Source: Opisthorchis felineus
Lineage: Eukaryota; Platyhelminthes; Trematoda; Opisthorchiida; Opisthorchiidae
Direction: 5' to 3'
Length of the DNA: 64,000 nt
Assembly: GCA_004794785.1 (NCBI GenBank)
Contig: SJOL01004547.1
Coordinates: 3,365 to 67,364 of the forward strand
The notes under the pieces were generated by a model. It ran no database searches and was not told the DNA's origin. It saw nothing but the letters and a program-made list of their open reading frames with translations. A program made the translations under genes and the position numbers. Below are positions 14,501 through 24,300 of the stretch, in pieces; the first letter of the stretch is position 1; each line of letters starts with the position of its first letter.

Positions 14501-17500
14501 CAGACCATCGTTATACTGGACTTGCCTTGGCACACAACTTGGCGCTGAATATGCAGGTGAGTTGCCGAGATCACTCCAGGTGAAGGTCACAAAGGCCTAT
14601 TCAAAGGCTTATTCAAATGCATGGGTTATCACAAAAATATCCTCAAGTATGTGCACTGATGACCACAAGACACCGACACGATAGAGATCCACTGTAACGT
14701 CTCCAATGCAGTATCACTCCTTGTCGAAACACATCGTTGCTATAAAGCGCAATATCGCTGACTTTTTTCCTTACCTGAATGTAAACTTATACGACAAATG
14801 CGAAAAGAGTTGGATGCTTTGTCGTGTTTTATGATTGTTTTCGAAGATATTTTCGATACAGTTAGGCGGATCCACCAACTTCTGTGTTTTTTTTATCAAT
14901 CTGAATAATTTTCAGTCGAAACTACATACACTTAAACGGGTTTTAAGTGTATCCTGACTGGAGCAGATGAGATAGACGCCACTGGGAGCATTCCTCTGAA
15001 GTCGAGCTTAGCATATTTTTCTATGCTTTTTTACTTTGAATTTCACAGGTATCAACCCGTAACGTTCGTTTCAGGTAGTACTGCGGCCTACCGAAACCAG
15101 TTGAATGAGACCTAACAACTACGGATCTTTTGGCAGTCGATGCCCAGAATGAGTTGCCCTGGGTCTGGTAAAAACCATCAGTGTAGGTTGAGTCGTTTAC
15201 GATAAACCTCATTTATGATAGACTAGGCGGTCACGCTGTATACGGGTCGCTGGTTAGACCACATTCGTCGCACAACGTACGACAGTCTACTCCGCATTTC
15301 GCTTTTGTTTCAGCCTTATGTTGGATGGAACTGGTCTGTAGACAGTCCTGCTATGATCTGGCAAAGGAACACGAAGTCCCTAATCAGTCACTTCGGCAAT
15401 CGCCTGCCGCCCGATCAAAGGTTTTTAGATAGCACTACCAAGCTCAGCAGCTGAATTTCAAAAGTTCTATCACTATTCGCGGTGACATCGTGATTACACC
15501 GACGGTTATGGTTTACGTATTCGTTCAGGAAATACTGATAGCGTGGTGCGATCAACTAGTCGGATCCGTTTTCATCTTATGGCGTGAGTTATCTTCAGCC
15601 ACCGGAGTTTTCGGTTGACCTCTCTACCGTGGACAGCTCAAATTATTTACCTTTTGGCCAATTTCACTGTTGTGTCTGTTCACTGTTATGGCTGTTCATT
15701 AAGCATTTTCTCGTTATAACGTGGACCAGTTACTCTCCTACGGCGTTTATCTAACAGCGGAGCAAACACAGCCGTTGACGGACTGACTCACTAGCCTGCG
15801 CCATCGCCAATTACAACTTTCGGTGGACCCGTCATCGATAAAAAGCACTACAACCAACAACACATTGAGAGTCACCTCGGTTGTCAGTAGAATATTAGCA
15901 TTCCAGTTGCCAAGCTCGGCAGACAAACCGACGGACAATTAGCGCATCTCAGTTTATCATTTCTGTAGTATTTCTAGTGACGTTACTCTCAACGCATGGC
16001 TGTCTCCAAGTCCATTCTGATTACACTTAGAAGTCTTCGTTATCCGGCTGCCGTCCTACCACTAGCACTATCTACATATATACGGCACAAACTATAGTCT
16101 TTATTGTGTAACTCTGCCCTTCAAACTCCTGTGCCGTCGACTACCATAAAAACTGCGACAGCTGGACGCTGCATGGTTTGTGCCTGAGTGATTGGAGTGA
16201 AACACTGCGCCTCTTTAGCCCACTTCCCGACCGTAGGAATAAGACAGGTTGCGATATCGTAACATTTCAGCTTGATCTCGTCATCCGCATTACTGAGGAT
16301 GATCTATTTTGCAGACATCAATAGAGACAGAGACCAGAGTAGAACGAAATCATTCGTATTAGTCGGCGTCAACGAAAGCGGGTCGCCTTTCCAAAGGACT
16401 TCTGCGTACACACGTCCGGTCCATTCTTATTGATTAACCTGGCCTTACAAAATGCGTCCAGGCTTGGGTTAGTGCTACGTAACAACATTTGGAATCATGG
16501 CACTACCTTATCGTAGCTGACCAATCAATATTCTGTACGGTGATGGCATTGCCATCTCTTCGGTGTGTTTCATCCAGTGTTTCCTGTGGAGGCCTAGTTA
16601 TTTCCATTTTGTTCAGCTCTTGTTCCTGTTATTCATATTTCTGTTGTAGCTGTCAGACGAAGAGGCTTTGGAGCTCGGGACGTATCTTATTCATCTGGCT
16701 GTTGTTCAGGACAAGTCCTACAAGCAGCCGGTCGAAGGTAAAAAAATAACTTTTTTGGACCTGTTTGGTCATTTTATTTTTGCACTGATCTTATAAGGTC
16801 GGTTGGTATTTTGTTTGTTCTCTTGAGACATAATCAGAGAACACTCTCCATATGTGCCTCAACTGCTATCGAATCAGGGACTACCTTATTCGCGGCTTGT
16901 GTTCTAGCCCTCAATGCATTTGTGCGAACACTCAGTAGTCACCAGCTTGTCTGATATGTTTTCGTTATAGTGTCAACCATTCTACATCATTGCAGCAACT
17001 GAATGTATTCCTGATGTTTTGTTGCTAACACTCGGTTCGTAGCACCCGTCACGAAGGGCCGACCTTACTGTAGTGTGAGGGTTTGAGTGCTTCCATGAAC
17101 TACTTAGCTATACTGTCCGTGCGAATACTCGCGGAGTCTATCACACCCTGTTGGTCACTGGTTAGAGTTCCGACCAACATAGTGCCCTGGCCCTCCAAGT
17201 TGGGGATTGGAACATGTGTAGCAACGTGTTCTTTGAGAAATCTAATGCATTCACATTTCCCACCAAACACCGTTTACTTCAGGTCAGTATTTTGAAGCAC
17301 AGGACCCTAATCGCCCTCTTGTCTAGTTTCGGGCGCCATGGCAGTGTCCCGGCCAGTGTGCAACCATGATTCCTATAATTAGGAATCCTGACAGGCTACA
17401 TCGGTCGTCGCATGGTGTCATAAAACGGGTGGCCTTACTTGCCGAATGCAACTAGGTGATTAGTCGAAAACAGACTACTTTTAACGCCTCCCTTATTTCT

Positions 17501-20469
17501 CTTTCACATACTTTTCCTTCCTCCCCCACTCGATTAATTTAGCTCTCCTTGTGGGCTCATCCGTTAGGTCTAACGAGCCCATTCGCCTTTCATAAGTCGA
17601 GCAATTTGAACAACAGTTCCCGCAACCATCTGCTACCACTCCATCGGATTCCAAAACTCTGGAAACCTGGAACACCTTACGGGCTCGGAGGTTTATGACT
17701 GCATGGGTTCCCTCAGGCGCCACTGAGCTGCCGGTCCAGATGACTTCCCACTCGCATTATTCAACGATGGGGGTGGTGTCCTCAGTCAGCGCGTGTCTGA
17801 TCTGATAACCTCCATCTGGTGGAAGGACTGTCCCAGGCAACTGGGAAGATTGGTAATATTCCCCATTTCCCAAAAGGCGGCATGTAGTTGGTGCAGTAAT
17901 AAGAGCGTCTAGGTTTGCTAGTCGTAACGATACTCTTAGCGTCACTTCTCATTTGCCATTTTATGGAGTCCCGTCATGCGTTAATTCGGCAGCATCAAGC
18001 GGGATTCCGTCCTCACGGGGTCTGTGTTGGGCAAGCTTTAGCATTCCGTCAGATGCTAAAACGTCCTATGTATAAGCGACCCACAGTCTGAGCAGCGCTC
18101 GATATCCAAGGTGTAATTGGCTAGGCTGACGGTCTGTTGTGCCTAACAACCAAAGAATGCCCTAGACGTTTGTCACTATAATATGTTATTTGTATTATCA
18201 GATTTCCGAGTGCGTAAGACCATACGGGAAGATCTTAAAAAGCTCTCGTACACAAAGTGATGTCGACCGGAATACCCGCTGTCTTCATTCCTATTTAACT
18301 TTGTGACCGACGCGATAAAGAGACGAGCGCTGGAAGGTCTTTAAAACCTTGGTGTTCAAATGGTTGCTTAGGGAAACCTTGTCGACCTGACGTCTGCAGA
18401 CGGCATTGTTCTTGTGTTCAAAGAGGAGTAAAAGTCGTAGCTGTTTTTGGATGAACTGATTAAATTCATCCCGTCCTATGTCATAGGCCTTGCACCCAAA
18501 AAAATTGAGGTTATGCTCCTGCACATGTAGTCACTGAACACTCCGCGTACAATCCAGGAAAAGGTAGTAGTGGGGCGTTTTACGTGTATCGTTGTTGTAT
18601 TAGTTGCATTAGTTCTGATTGGAGTGTGACGAATGACGTCAATGTACGAATCTCTAAGGCTCGGGGCTCGTTTGCCAATTTGGGACACTTATGGTGTCAA
18701 AGCGGTATATACCTCAATCTCAAGGGGCGTGTGTATCCGGCTAAGGTACGGGCTATTTGGCTGTATGACTGTGAGACGTGGCCTCTTCGAGCAGTGGAAC
18801 TGAGATGTCTTCAGGTGTTCGACCACCGTTGTCTCAGAACCATAGCTAGTGTTGGCTGGTGTCGGCGATTCTGTAACGAGGCAATTAGAAAGCTAGTGTT
18901 CAGTTGTTCAGGAACTTCCGCCGAAGAATGTGTCCATCACAAAAAGCTGCGTTGGTCTGGTCATGTACTGCGCGCACCGAATCATCGTTTGCCGAACAAA
19001 GTAGCAGAAGCCTGTTTTCACTTACCCATCCCGCTGTATGCGCCAACTAAAGCCACCCGTTTTATGACACCATGCGACGACTGATGTAGCCTGTCAGGAT
19101 TCCTAATTATAGGAATCATGGTTGCACACTGGCCGGGACACTGCCATGGCGCCCGAAACTAGACAAGAGGGCGATTAGGGTCCTGTGCTTCAAAAGACTG
19201 ACCTCAAGTAAACGGTGTTTGGTGGGAAATGTGAATGCATTAGATTTCTCAAAGAACACGTTGCTACACATGTTCCAATCCCCAACTTGGAGGGCCAGGG
19301 CACTATGTTGGTCGGAACTCTAACCAGTGACCAACAGGGTGTGATAGACTCCGCGAGTATTCGCGCGAACGGCATAGGTTAGTGGTTCATGCAGGAATCC
19401 AAACTGACGGCTTATTCGGAGTGGCGCGAACAATGATCCCTTTGACTTCGCTGAGGGAAGTGAAATCGATCGTCAAAAGTTTGCTTATTGTCGGTGCGAG
19501 TCGCCTTCCAGGATGGAATCCGCTTGACCCCCTGTGTATGTTTGCAGACTCTGCAAGATATGGCCACTAATCGATGTCAAAGGCGTCCTTGTTGTCATTT
19601 TCTGTCCAGATTAATTAAATGATAAGATCGACCTTATCTTAAAGGTTGCTTGGTTCACAACACATAGTAGGCCAGGTTACTGAATTGTTTTGCCAACATA
19701 CCCGCGGTTTTAGATGTACCAAAAAAAGCGGCTCTGCTTGGTCGACTTTTGTGTGAACCCTTACTCCACGTTGTTAGTTTGTAGTCTAGGTGCCCACAAA
19801 AACTATTGTTCTCATAAAGGCACGGGCGCTATGCTTACTCACTGTTTGATTCTGTCCAAAATTAAATTCCCCAAGGTGGCATGCGTGTATGTGAGCAATG
19901 GCTTTTGTTGCCTCGGTGTATGTGCCCTCAGTTGGTACCTGTGGATAACTTTCTTCCCTAATGCATTATTCATTAAGGGAAGGTGTAGAAACATTCATTT
20001 TTGCTTCCTTTGCTGATGCAAACTTAGCGACTTTACTAATCATCACATTACCTAACCCCTACTGTTATTTACGTGTACCAGCCGCAATGCGGTTTCGCTC
20101 GCTTAGTTGTCCATTATTCTTGTTGCTTGTCCCATGATCACTATTTTTTTTGTTTTCCTCAATCTGTTTTCCCTCCCACCGTCCGTAGCGACCTACCTCC
20201 TGCGCTCTATATACTTCCTTGTGGTTCGATTTCCGATCCTTGCTGACCTCGCACGGACTTATGATCTTTGTGGATGCTTGACCGTTGTGATGAACGAAGC
20301 GACTGATCCGGAAACCGTGAAGTTAGGAGCGAGGCCCGGAAAATCTGTTCCTGTGTCTTCATCAAACGGCAGCAATGGTGTTGTGGACGTCGAGTCGACA
20401 AGCATCGATTATTTAATTGTTACGCATTTGTTGGACTATCTTACACTCGAGGACGGTCAAGCAGTGTGA
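1808..20469 (+). CDS. DESI1: DeSI-1-type PPPDE cysteine peptidase with C-terminal PUL-like domain (10 exons)
   Basis: Ten exons join with matching phases into 1,788 nt, 595 aa plus stop: 1808-1880, 1921-2012, 3353-3462, 3505-3820, 7060-7216, 8031-8163, 8273-8603, 14350-14556, 16650-16737, 20189-20469. Residues 1-120 or so form a PPPDE fold: YVYDLS at 7-12, catalytic His33 in IWHTSVV, and catalytic Cys103 in DHNCNTFSN, followed by IPEYIVSLP and STPLG as in animal DeSI-1. The family removes SUMO or ubiquitin from substrates in cytosol and nucleus. Human DESI1 is about 168 aa, so roughly 400 residues here are extra. About 345-525 is helix-rich ([40 protein letters not shown]), resembling the PUL domain of PLAA/Ufd3/Lub1 proteins, which bind Cdc48/p97. 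PPPDE-PUL fusions are known in other eukaryotes. The N-terminal identity is firm; the PUL call and single-gene joining are inference supported by phase. Confidence 0.82.
1921..2012 (+). CDS. DESI1: DESI1 exon 2 with catalytic histidine
   Basis: The acceptor TTTTGTTCAG ends at 1,920 and the donor is CCA|GTAAGT at 2,012. It encodes [19 protein letters not shown] and [16 protein letters not shown] carries the PPPDE catalytic histidine (residue 33), and EYFYG is the family's E-Y/F-F-F-G element. The intron before it is only 40 bp. Confidence 0.88.
2456..2534 (+). repeat. trinucleotide microsatellite (ACT)n/(AAT)n
   Basis: A short (ACT) run passes into more than twenty AAT/ATA triplets with one ACA interruption near 2,490. 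It sits in intron 2 of the PPPDE-PUL gene. The poly-isoleucine ORF on the minus strand is only its translation. Confidence 0.95.
3353..3462 (+). CDS. DESI1: DESI1 exon 3
   Basis: The acceptor ATCATTCCACAG ends at 3,352 and the donor is CCG|GTAAGC at 3,462, phase 2. It encodes [20 protein letters not shown] then [16 protein letters not shown]. This parallels the human segment with the LLG...DVGSTEVTEE pattern between the catalytic His and Cys. Confidence 0.88.
3505..3820 (+). CDS. DESI1: DESI1 exon 4 with catalytic cysteine
   Basis: The acceptor CGTTTAG ends at 3,504 after a 42-bp intron. The codon CG|G restores Arg92, followed by [16 protein letters not shown] with the nucleophile Cys103. 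The rest of the exon carries [18 protein letters not shown] and a linker ending FVPILFD. The donor GAC|GTAAGT is phase 0. The last residues already go beyond the end of human DESI1. Confidence 0.88.
3881..3913 (+). CDS. DESI1: possible alternative terminal exon (short DeSI-1-only isoform)
   Basis: A strong polypyrimidine tract and GAATAG acceptor end at 3,880. In the phase-0 frame left by exon 4, the next codons read [10 protein letters not shown] and stop at 3,911-3,913. Using it would give a 207-residue PPPDE-only protein close to canonical DeSI-1 length. Retaining the intron would instead stop within 20 codons, just before this point. Whether any transcript uses it is unknown. Confidence 0.3.
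   Translation, partial: ELSSLPRQQL
3914..7059. other. intron 4 of the PPPDE-PUL gene
   Basis: No exon, RNA gene or recognisable element was found. The short ORFs here have no family resemblance and lack flanking splice sites that fit the gene's phase. Confidence 0.5.
7060..7216 (+). CDS. DESI1: DESI1 exon 5
   Basis: The acceptor TTTTCTTCCAG ends at 7,059 and the donor is CTAG|GTAAAT. The phase-0 start matches exon 4. It reads [20 protein letters not shown] then [20 protein letters not shown], open throughout, ending in phase 1. Function of this linker is not recognised. Confidence 0.7.
8031..8163 (+). CDS. DESI1: DESI1 exon 6
   Basis: The acceptor CCATTATTCAG ends at 8,030. Two bases complete a codon from exon 5, followed by [20 protein letters not shown] and [20 protein letters not shown]. 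The donor is TTCA|GTAAGT, phase 2. Only this frame is open across the exon. Confidence 0.7.
8273..8603 (+). CDS. DESI1: DESI1 exon 7, start of PUL-like region
   Basis: The acceptor CCATCCTTTTAG ends at 8,272 and supplies the one base needed by exon 6. The exon encodes [20 protein letters not shown] and later [20 protein letters not shown], which has the look of the PUL helix written as FPALDILRLA-type sequence in PLAA. The donor is weak: GTG|GTTAGT at 8,603, or AAA|GTGGTT at 8,600, both phase 0. An upstream CATCCAG at 8,254 would be out of phase. Confidence 0.65.
8604..14349. other. intron 7 of the PPPDE-PUL gene
   Basis: A 5.7-kb intron holding a decayed LINE at about 11.56-13.29 kb. No additional exon is needed by phase. 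The open frame at 14,029-14,346 shows no family resemblance and I treat it as chance or repeat sequence. Confidence 0.5.
11560..13290 (+). mobile_element. decayed RTE-like LINE reverse transcriptase, rearranged
   Basis: About 11,571-11,750 keeps the RT fingers/palm ([25 protein letters not shown]), where the motif A aspartate of FLD has become Asn. About 11,955-12,180 keeps FTDAIVLIF (the YADD box, second Asp lost), [15 protein letters not shown] and NFTYLGNC, broken by stops. About 12,672-12,720 then reads [13 protein letters not shown], a segment that normally lies upstream of the palm. Finally 12,760-13,180 has [22 protein letters not shown] and the 3' tail motif [11 protein letters not shown]. 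It is dead, out of canonical order, and lies in sense in intron 7. Copies of this family are very common in fluke genomes. Confidence 0.85.
14350..14556 (+). CDS. DESI1: DESI1 exon 8, PUL-like region
   Basis: The acceptor GCTGTGACAG ends at 14,349 and the donor is CAG|GTGAGT. It starts and ends in phase 0 and encodes [20 protein letters not shown] then a run ending [14 protein letters not shown]. The final helix resembles the ALATLxLNxxV helix of PUL armadillo-like domains. Confidence 0.72.
14557..16649. other. intron 8 of the PPPDE-PUL gene
   Basis: No gene or element recognised. The short ORFs are not supported. Confidence 0.5.
16650..16737 (+). CDS. DESI1: DESI1 exon 9, PUL-like region
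   Basis: The acceptor TTCTGTTGTAG ends at 16,649 and the donor is GAAG|GTAAAA. Phase 0 in and phase 1 out. It encodes [20 protein letters not shown] then DKSYKQPVE, an amphipathic helix of the sort that follows the LATLxLN helix in PUL domains. Confidence 0.72.
17121..17433 (-). repeat. left arm of a 313-bp near-perfect inverted repeat
   Basis: Compared base by base with the reverse complement of 19,052-19,364, I find 310 of 313 identical and no gaps. The element lies in the minus orientation. Homology continues outward to about 17,092 and inward to about 17,470, but at clearly lower identity. It contains the small hairpin GATTCCT/AGGAATC with a 6-base loop. Confidence 0.95.
17465..19610 (+). 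mobile_element. decayed RTE-like LINE reverse transcriptase, interrupted by the cassette
   Basis: In order along the plus strand: about 17,550-17,700 reads [17 protein letters not shown]; 17,700-17,890 reads [20 protein letters not shown]; 17,985-18,090 has [14 protein letters not shown]; 18,290-18,430 has [17 protein letters not shown] (the YADD box decayed to SADG); 18,600-19,015 has [58 protein letters not shown] and [17 protein letters not shown]. The 3' tail motif [14 protein letters not shown] resumes at about 19,490 after the cassette. Many stops and shifts show it is inactive. The 5' endonuclease part is absent. Confidence 0.88.
19052..19364 (+). repeat. right arm of the 313-bp near-perfect inverted repeat
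   Basis: Plus-oriented copy of the cassette, inserted inside the 3' part of the LINE (between the [10 protein letters not shown] region and the tail at 19,395). Its left edge extends at lower similarity to about 19,020 and its right edge to about 19,393. Each arm has an ORF of 61-70 residues in the same frame (shared part [16 protein letters not shown]...), but nothing marks it as a real protein. Confidence 0.95.
20189..20469 (+). CDS. DESI1: DESI1 terminal exon 10
   Basis: A T/C-rich tract and CCGTCCGTAG acceptor end at 20,188. Exon 9 leaves one base, so the frame reads [20 protein letters not shown] then LARTYDLCG, resembling the last PUL helices. A Ser/Asn/Gly-rich linker ([10 protein letters not shown]) and an acidic helical tail ending LEDGQAV precede TGA at 20,467. 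No canonical AATAAA was seen in the first few hundred bases downstream. Confidence 0.75.
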
Positions 20470-21056
20470 TTCTCACTTTATGACTGTCTTTATATCAAAA
20501 TAATTTAACTTTGGTTACATTTTGCCGGTTATTTTATTCGTGACGGAAAGCTTTCTTCTCACTCTTTTCACTTATGGACTTATTTATGGTAGTGTGATTT
20601 GTTTTGCTCCAATACGCTTGTGTTCTGTCTCCACCAAGAAGTCATTTTTGAGCTATTGGTTTGTTATTCTGATAATTATATTATTCGGAGAACACTAGCC
20701 TGACCGGTGGACGGACAGCATCGTGCGTTCTTGCAGTGCAGCGCAGTATAAGAAGCATGCAATAGCGCTGTGCAAGTGCTGTTGAACAGATTCTCAGGTC
20801 TATATTCCCTAACCTGAGCTGGGATCATAACTTACCTTCATGGTCCCGGCTTTCGAAACTGATCCTTATTTAGGAAGACTCGGAATTGTAGCTTATTAAG
20901 GCCTCGGTAACTCACAACCTAACCGGCATTTAATGAATACAATCGGCAATTCAAATTTCGAAAGTTTTTTCATCCAACGAAAGGGCATGCATTATCGGTA
21001 GTTTAGAATTTTGACAGTTTTGAGGGAACGTCAAAACGTCGAGTTGACAGACACCT

Positions 21057-21078
21057 CCCCCCCCCAAAAAAAAAAAAA
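21057..21078 (+). repeat. C9A13 homopolymer run
   Basis: Nine C followed by thirteen A, about 35 bp before the SINE. It might be the A-rich tail of an older insertion or the target of the SINE insertion. Confidence 0.85.
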
Positions 21079-21111
21079 CTGTATTAAAGTCTCTTAAAGA
21101 CTGTCTTTTCC

Positions 21112-21330
21112 ATGATGGCCCAGTGGGTAGAGCGCGAATTTACTGACCGGAAGGTCCGAGGTTCGAACCCGACCTCTGCATCTCGAATTCCCCTGTATAG
21201 GCTTGGGCAACCTGGCACTATCCGAGCTCTCGTGCTTCCTTCGGGTGGCATGGCAGCTAGGCACCGAAAGGGTGTTGCAGCTGAACGGTTGTCTTTTTTA
21301 TCGTATCTTTCGATTATAGGGGCTATCTAA
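21112..21330 (+). mobile_element. tRNA-derived SINE
   Basis: The head matches the RNA polymerase III internal promoter: box A TGGCCCAGTGG at 21,116-21,126 fits TRGYNNARNNG exactly, and box B GGTTCGAACCC at 21,160-21,170 is canonical, 34 bases downstream. The body reads in one frame like a peptide I recognise from fluke gene predictions (REFTDRKVRGSNPTSAS, RLGQPG, GGMAARHRKGV, AERLSFLSYLS). Those predictions are translated SINE, not protein. Its open frame suggests a fairly young copy. Confidence 0.82.
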
Positions 21331-24300
21331 CTTTGCCGTAATCGTTTGTTTGACCTTCCCCACGGATGTTAGCTGAGTGTTGTGGTATCCATCCAGACTT
21401 ATGCACATGACTACTTTGTGGTACAGTACTTGCGGATGACAATTATCCGACAACTTATCAAGACATCTTTGGTTTCACTTTCACGGAGTGTAGTGTTGTC
21501 CAGTGGGAAATTGTGGCCCAGTTAGGAATAAAAGTCAGCAAAACGCAAGATTAAAACTCCATTAAAATGACCTCATCGTAACTCACTTGAACCATAACGT
21601 AAGCAAGGGAAGCGTCAGTATCCCCTGTTTTGCATTCCTCCCTAATGTGTTTACGTGGCTGTTGGTCGTTATGCTTCCTTATTATGAACACCTATCCAAC
21701 ACGACCGGAATTGTTTGGTTTTATCGAGGTTTTAGTAGACAGAGTTTGCTGTATTCCGTTGGTGCAGCTGTAGTCAGTCAGTCGCTCTTTGCTTGACTGG
21801 TTCGCATGGGTTTTGGATATTTGTCTTCGCTGCTTGGAACTAGACCTTTGGGGTACTCGGCCGGTGGTTTGTTGCACAGTATCACACGAAGAAACCCTTC
21901 AGGAGAATTCCGTTTATTCGTGCGCTCATTGGAATGGCTAGTAAAATAATTGGACAAGTGGATAGAGACGACATTGTATTTGTCAAATAGTGAAGAAATG
22001 AATGGCTTAACTAGTACCGCCTTAAAGGCATCTGATAAAGCGAAAAATATCTCCCATTTGATTTTTCGAACGAAGCCACGAGCAGGTATCCTGCTGAAGG
22101 ATGGGGAAGTCTCAAATCCGCACTACCAGCGCCTATGGATTCCTTCGGGTTTTCTGAAGAATTGCGCCTATATGAAATCAGTGCAGATTTGATGCATTTT
22201 GAATATCAACTGCTGGTTTTTATAAAACAAAGTTTCTGCGTGGGCATATTTGGTAGTTCTAAACTCACCTCTTGCATAATTGTGCTTTATTATTTCAAGT
22301 AAGCTCAGAACAATCGTAGTAATCACCGCTGAGTATTGCGTCGAGTCGTGATCTCATGATCACCCCCTTGATGAGGGAACGCTTCGTCTCCGGAGATGTT
22401 GATTCTCGTAATGGATGCTCCTAACTGAGATGTTTGACTGTAGTTTAGGCTCGATGGTTTGTTTCTAGGTTGCTAACTCAGGGTATGTCGGTAGACCTAT
22501 CCAATTTTTTTGCCTCCACCACTAACATGCAATGCATAGATAATGCAAATGAGCTCGAGTGCAGTTGACGAATACCTATAACACGGTTCAGCGAAGGTGT
22601 TTTGGCTTAAACGGAGCAGGACGGCAAAAGCGAATGACGACGCCCTTTACAGTCGGTCTATTTGAGCAAACGCAATTTGTCTAATAGCCGAAAATTCTGG
22701 GAAGGCCGCCATGTTTCTCGGTAACCTTGAATAATGTGAACGAGGATCAGTCATTAAATCCTACGACCGTTTCATTAAGAAATGTTGACGGTTTTCAAAC
22801 AATCTGTCGGTGAAATTATCAAACTGACTCGATAGGAACCCTTCGATCAGGGCGTCACGAAAGGTTTTCAACTCTAGATAGTTTTCCACTTAAAGTCGGC
22901 TTATCTATACAAAGATTCTATCATTTTTACGGTGGCATCACTTCTATTTAATCACCGAGAGGAATTTTTTGAGGACAACTTTCAGAACGTAGTAAACGAT
23001 ATGTGGTATGATATTGGGCAGAGAACTGAGCCATCAACACGTAAAGGAACGTGATTTGGAGTGGTAGATATCCGTCAACCGGACTAGCAAACAAGCAAGC
23101 GGGTTGAATCGAGTATAATTGAAATTCTAATGCCACGCGAGCGAGCGACTGTTTTTGAGGTTTTGCGACGCTGGACTATAGACATTCTCACAGTAATGTC
23201 CAGATTCATGTATGGCGTGCTCGGTGAGGTTTCCAACAGTGTATGTGAGTTTGTATGCAATGCAGTGTGACCATGCTGGTATTCTTGACAGTTGGAGTCT
23301 GACGCCCAATTTCTATGCTGATTCAGGCGATGGGGATGTGACCTGGTAATTTCCTTTGTCAGCTTATTAAAATCCAACTCAGCAAGTGTCTCCAATACTA
23401 TCACAGAACTCAGTGGGGTTAGAAAGATGGGAAGGCTTTGCCCCAAGGTCAAAAATCATGTCATGGTAGTAGCCCTAACTAGAAAGTGGTCTGATTACTG
23501 CTCTGTATATTGTCAAATTACTATACGCACACAGTTCCAATTGGGCACTTGTTCACGTGAAATGTGTCCAACTGGAAGAAGTTGAGATACTTTTTAGACT
23601 GTTGTACAATTTTCACGACATTTTTCGGAGATTTCGTGGGTGATTAATACACCCTCAGCGAAGCAAATGTTGATTCATATCACAGTCATGTCTATTTAAT
23701 ACGTGAACTGAAACGAGGGGCTATTTGACAGGCTGAGTTTAGATAGTGCAACAGCTCGTTCTAATGACTGACCGCGGCAGTTTTTTCTGGCCTGTCTGTG
23801 AGCTCATGCATTTGACAATAGGCTCTAGGCTTCACATACAGAACGTCCGTCAACACTGCATTGGGCAAAGTAAATCTATACTATCAGAGTTACGCTTGGG
23901 TCGCCGCATCGCCTCAAATCCTGGGACCATCCGGCTTGATGCCATTTCTGAGTAGGCTACAATGGTGACAAAATAGGTCCCATTGTTAGACGATTGCATG
24001 TGAACCGATTAAGATTAAAATACTGTTCAGTGATACCATTAGTAATTTGCTCATATAATTCAGTCTCCTTGGACGTGTGAGCGATTCATCGGCGTACACC
24101 CGGCACAACGCCATTTTGACAGGGTGCTGCACTCTTTTCACCACTTAGTTTGCTCACACGTATATCATGCTTCACAACAGCTAAGCAGTCTTCGAATGGA
24201 ATTTCGGCAGCCAGCGGATGCCGGCGATATCGCCTGAAGGTAGACAGAACTGTGACACCAAACATGCTCTCTACGTCCTCGAGATTAGAAACAAGTAACA

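Larger units (their letters stand above)
16738..20188. other. intron 9 of the PPPDE-PUL gene
   Basis: A 3.45-kb intron containing the inverted cassette pair and a decayed LINE, listed separately. The rest, including the ORF at 19,714-20,016, shows nothing I can support. Confidence 0.6.

Noticed and set aside
20189..20290. Alternative frame of DESI1 exon 10 reading [13 protein letters not shown] and stopping early
   Set aside because: It needs phase 0 from exon 9, which ends in phase 1. The phase-compatible frame stays open to 20,469 and resembles PUL helices.
21112..21330. 72-codon protein
   Set aside because: It is translated SINE; the Pol III boxes explain the sequence better than a coding role.
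23084..23452. 122-codon minus-strand ORF
   Set aside because: No family resemblance and no splice context; three overlapping ORFs compete in the same place.
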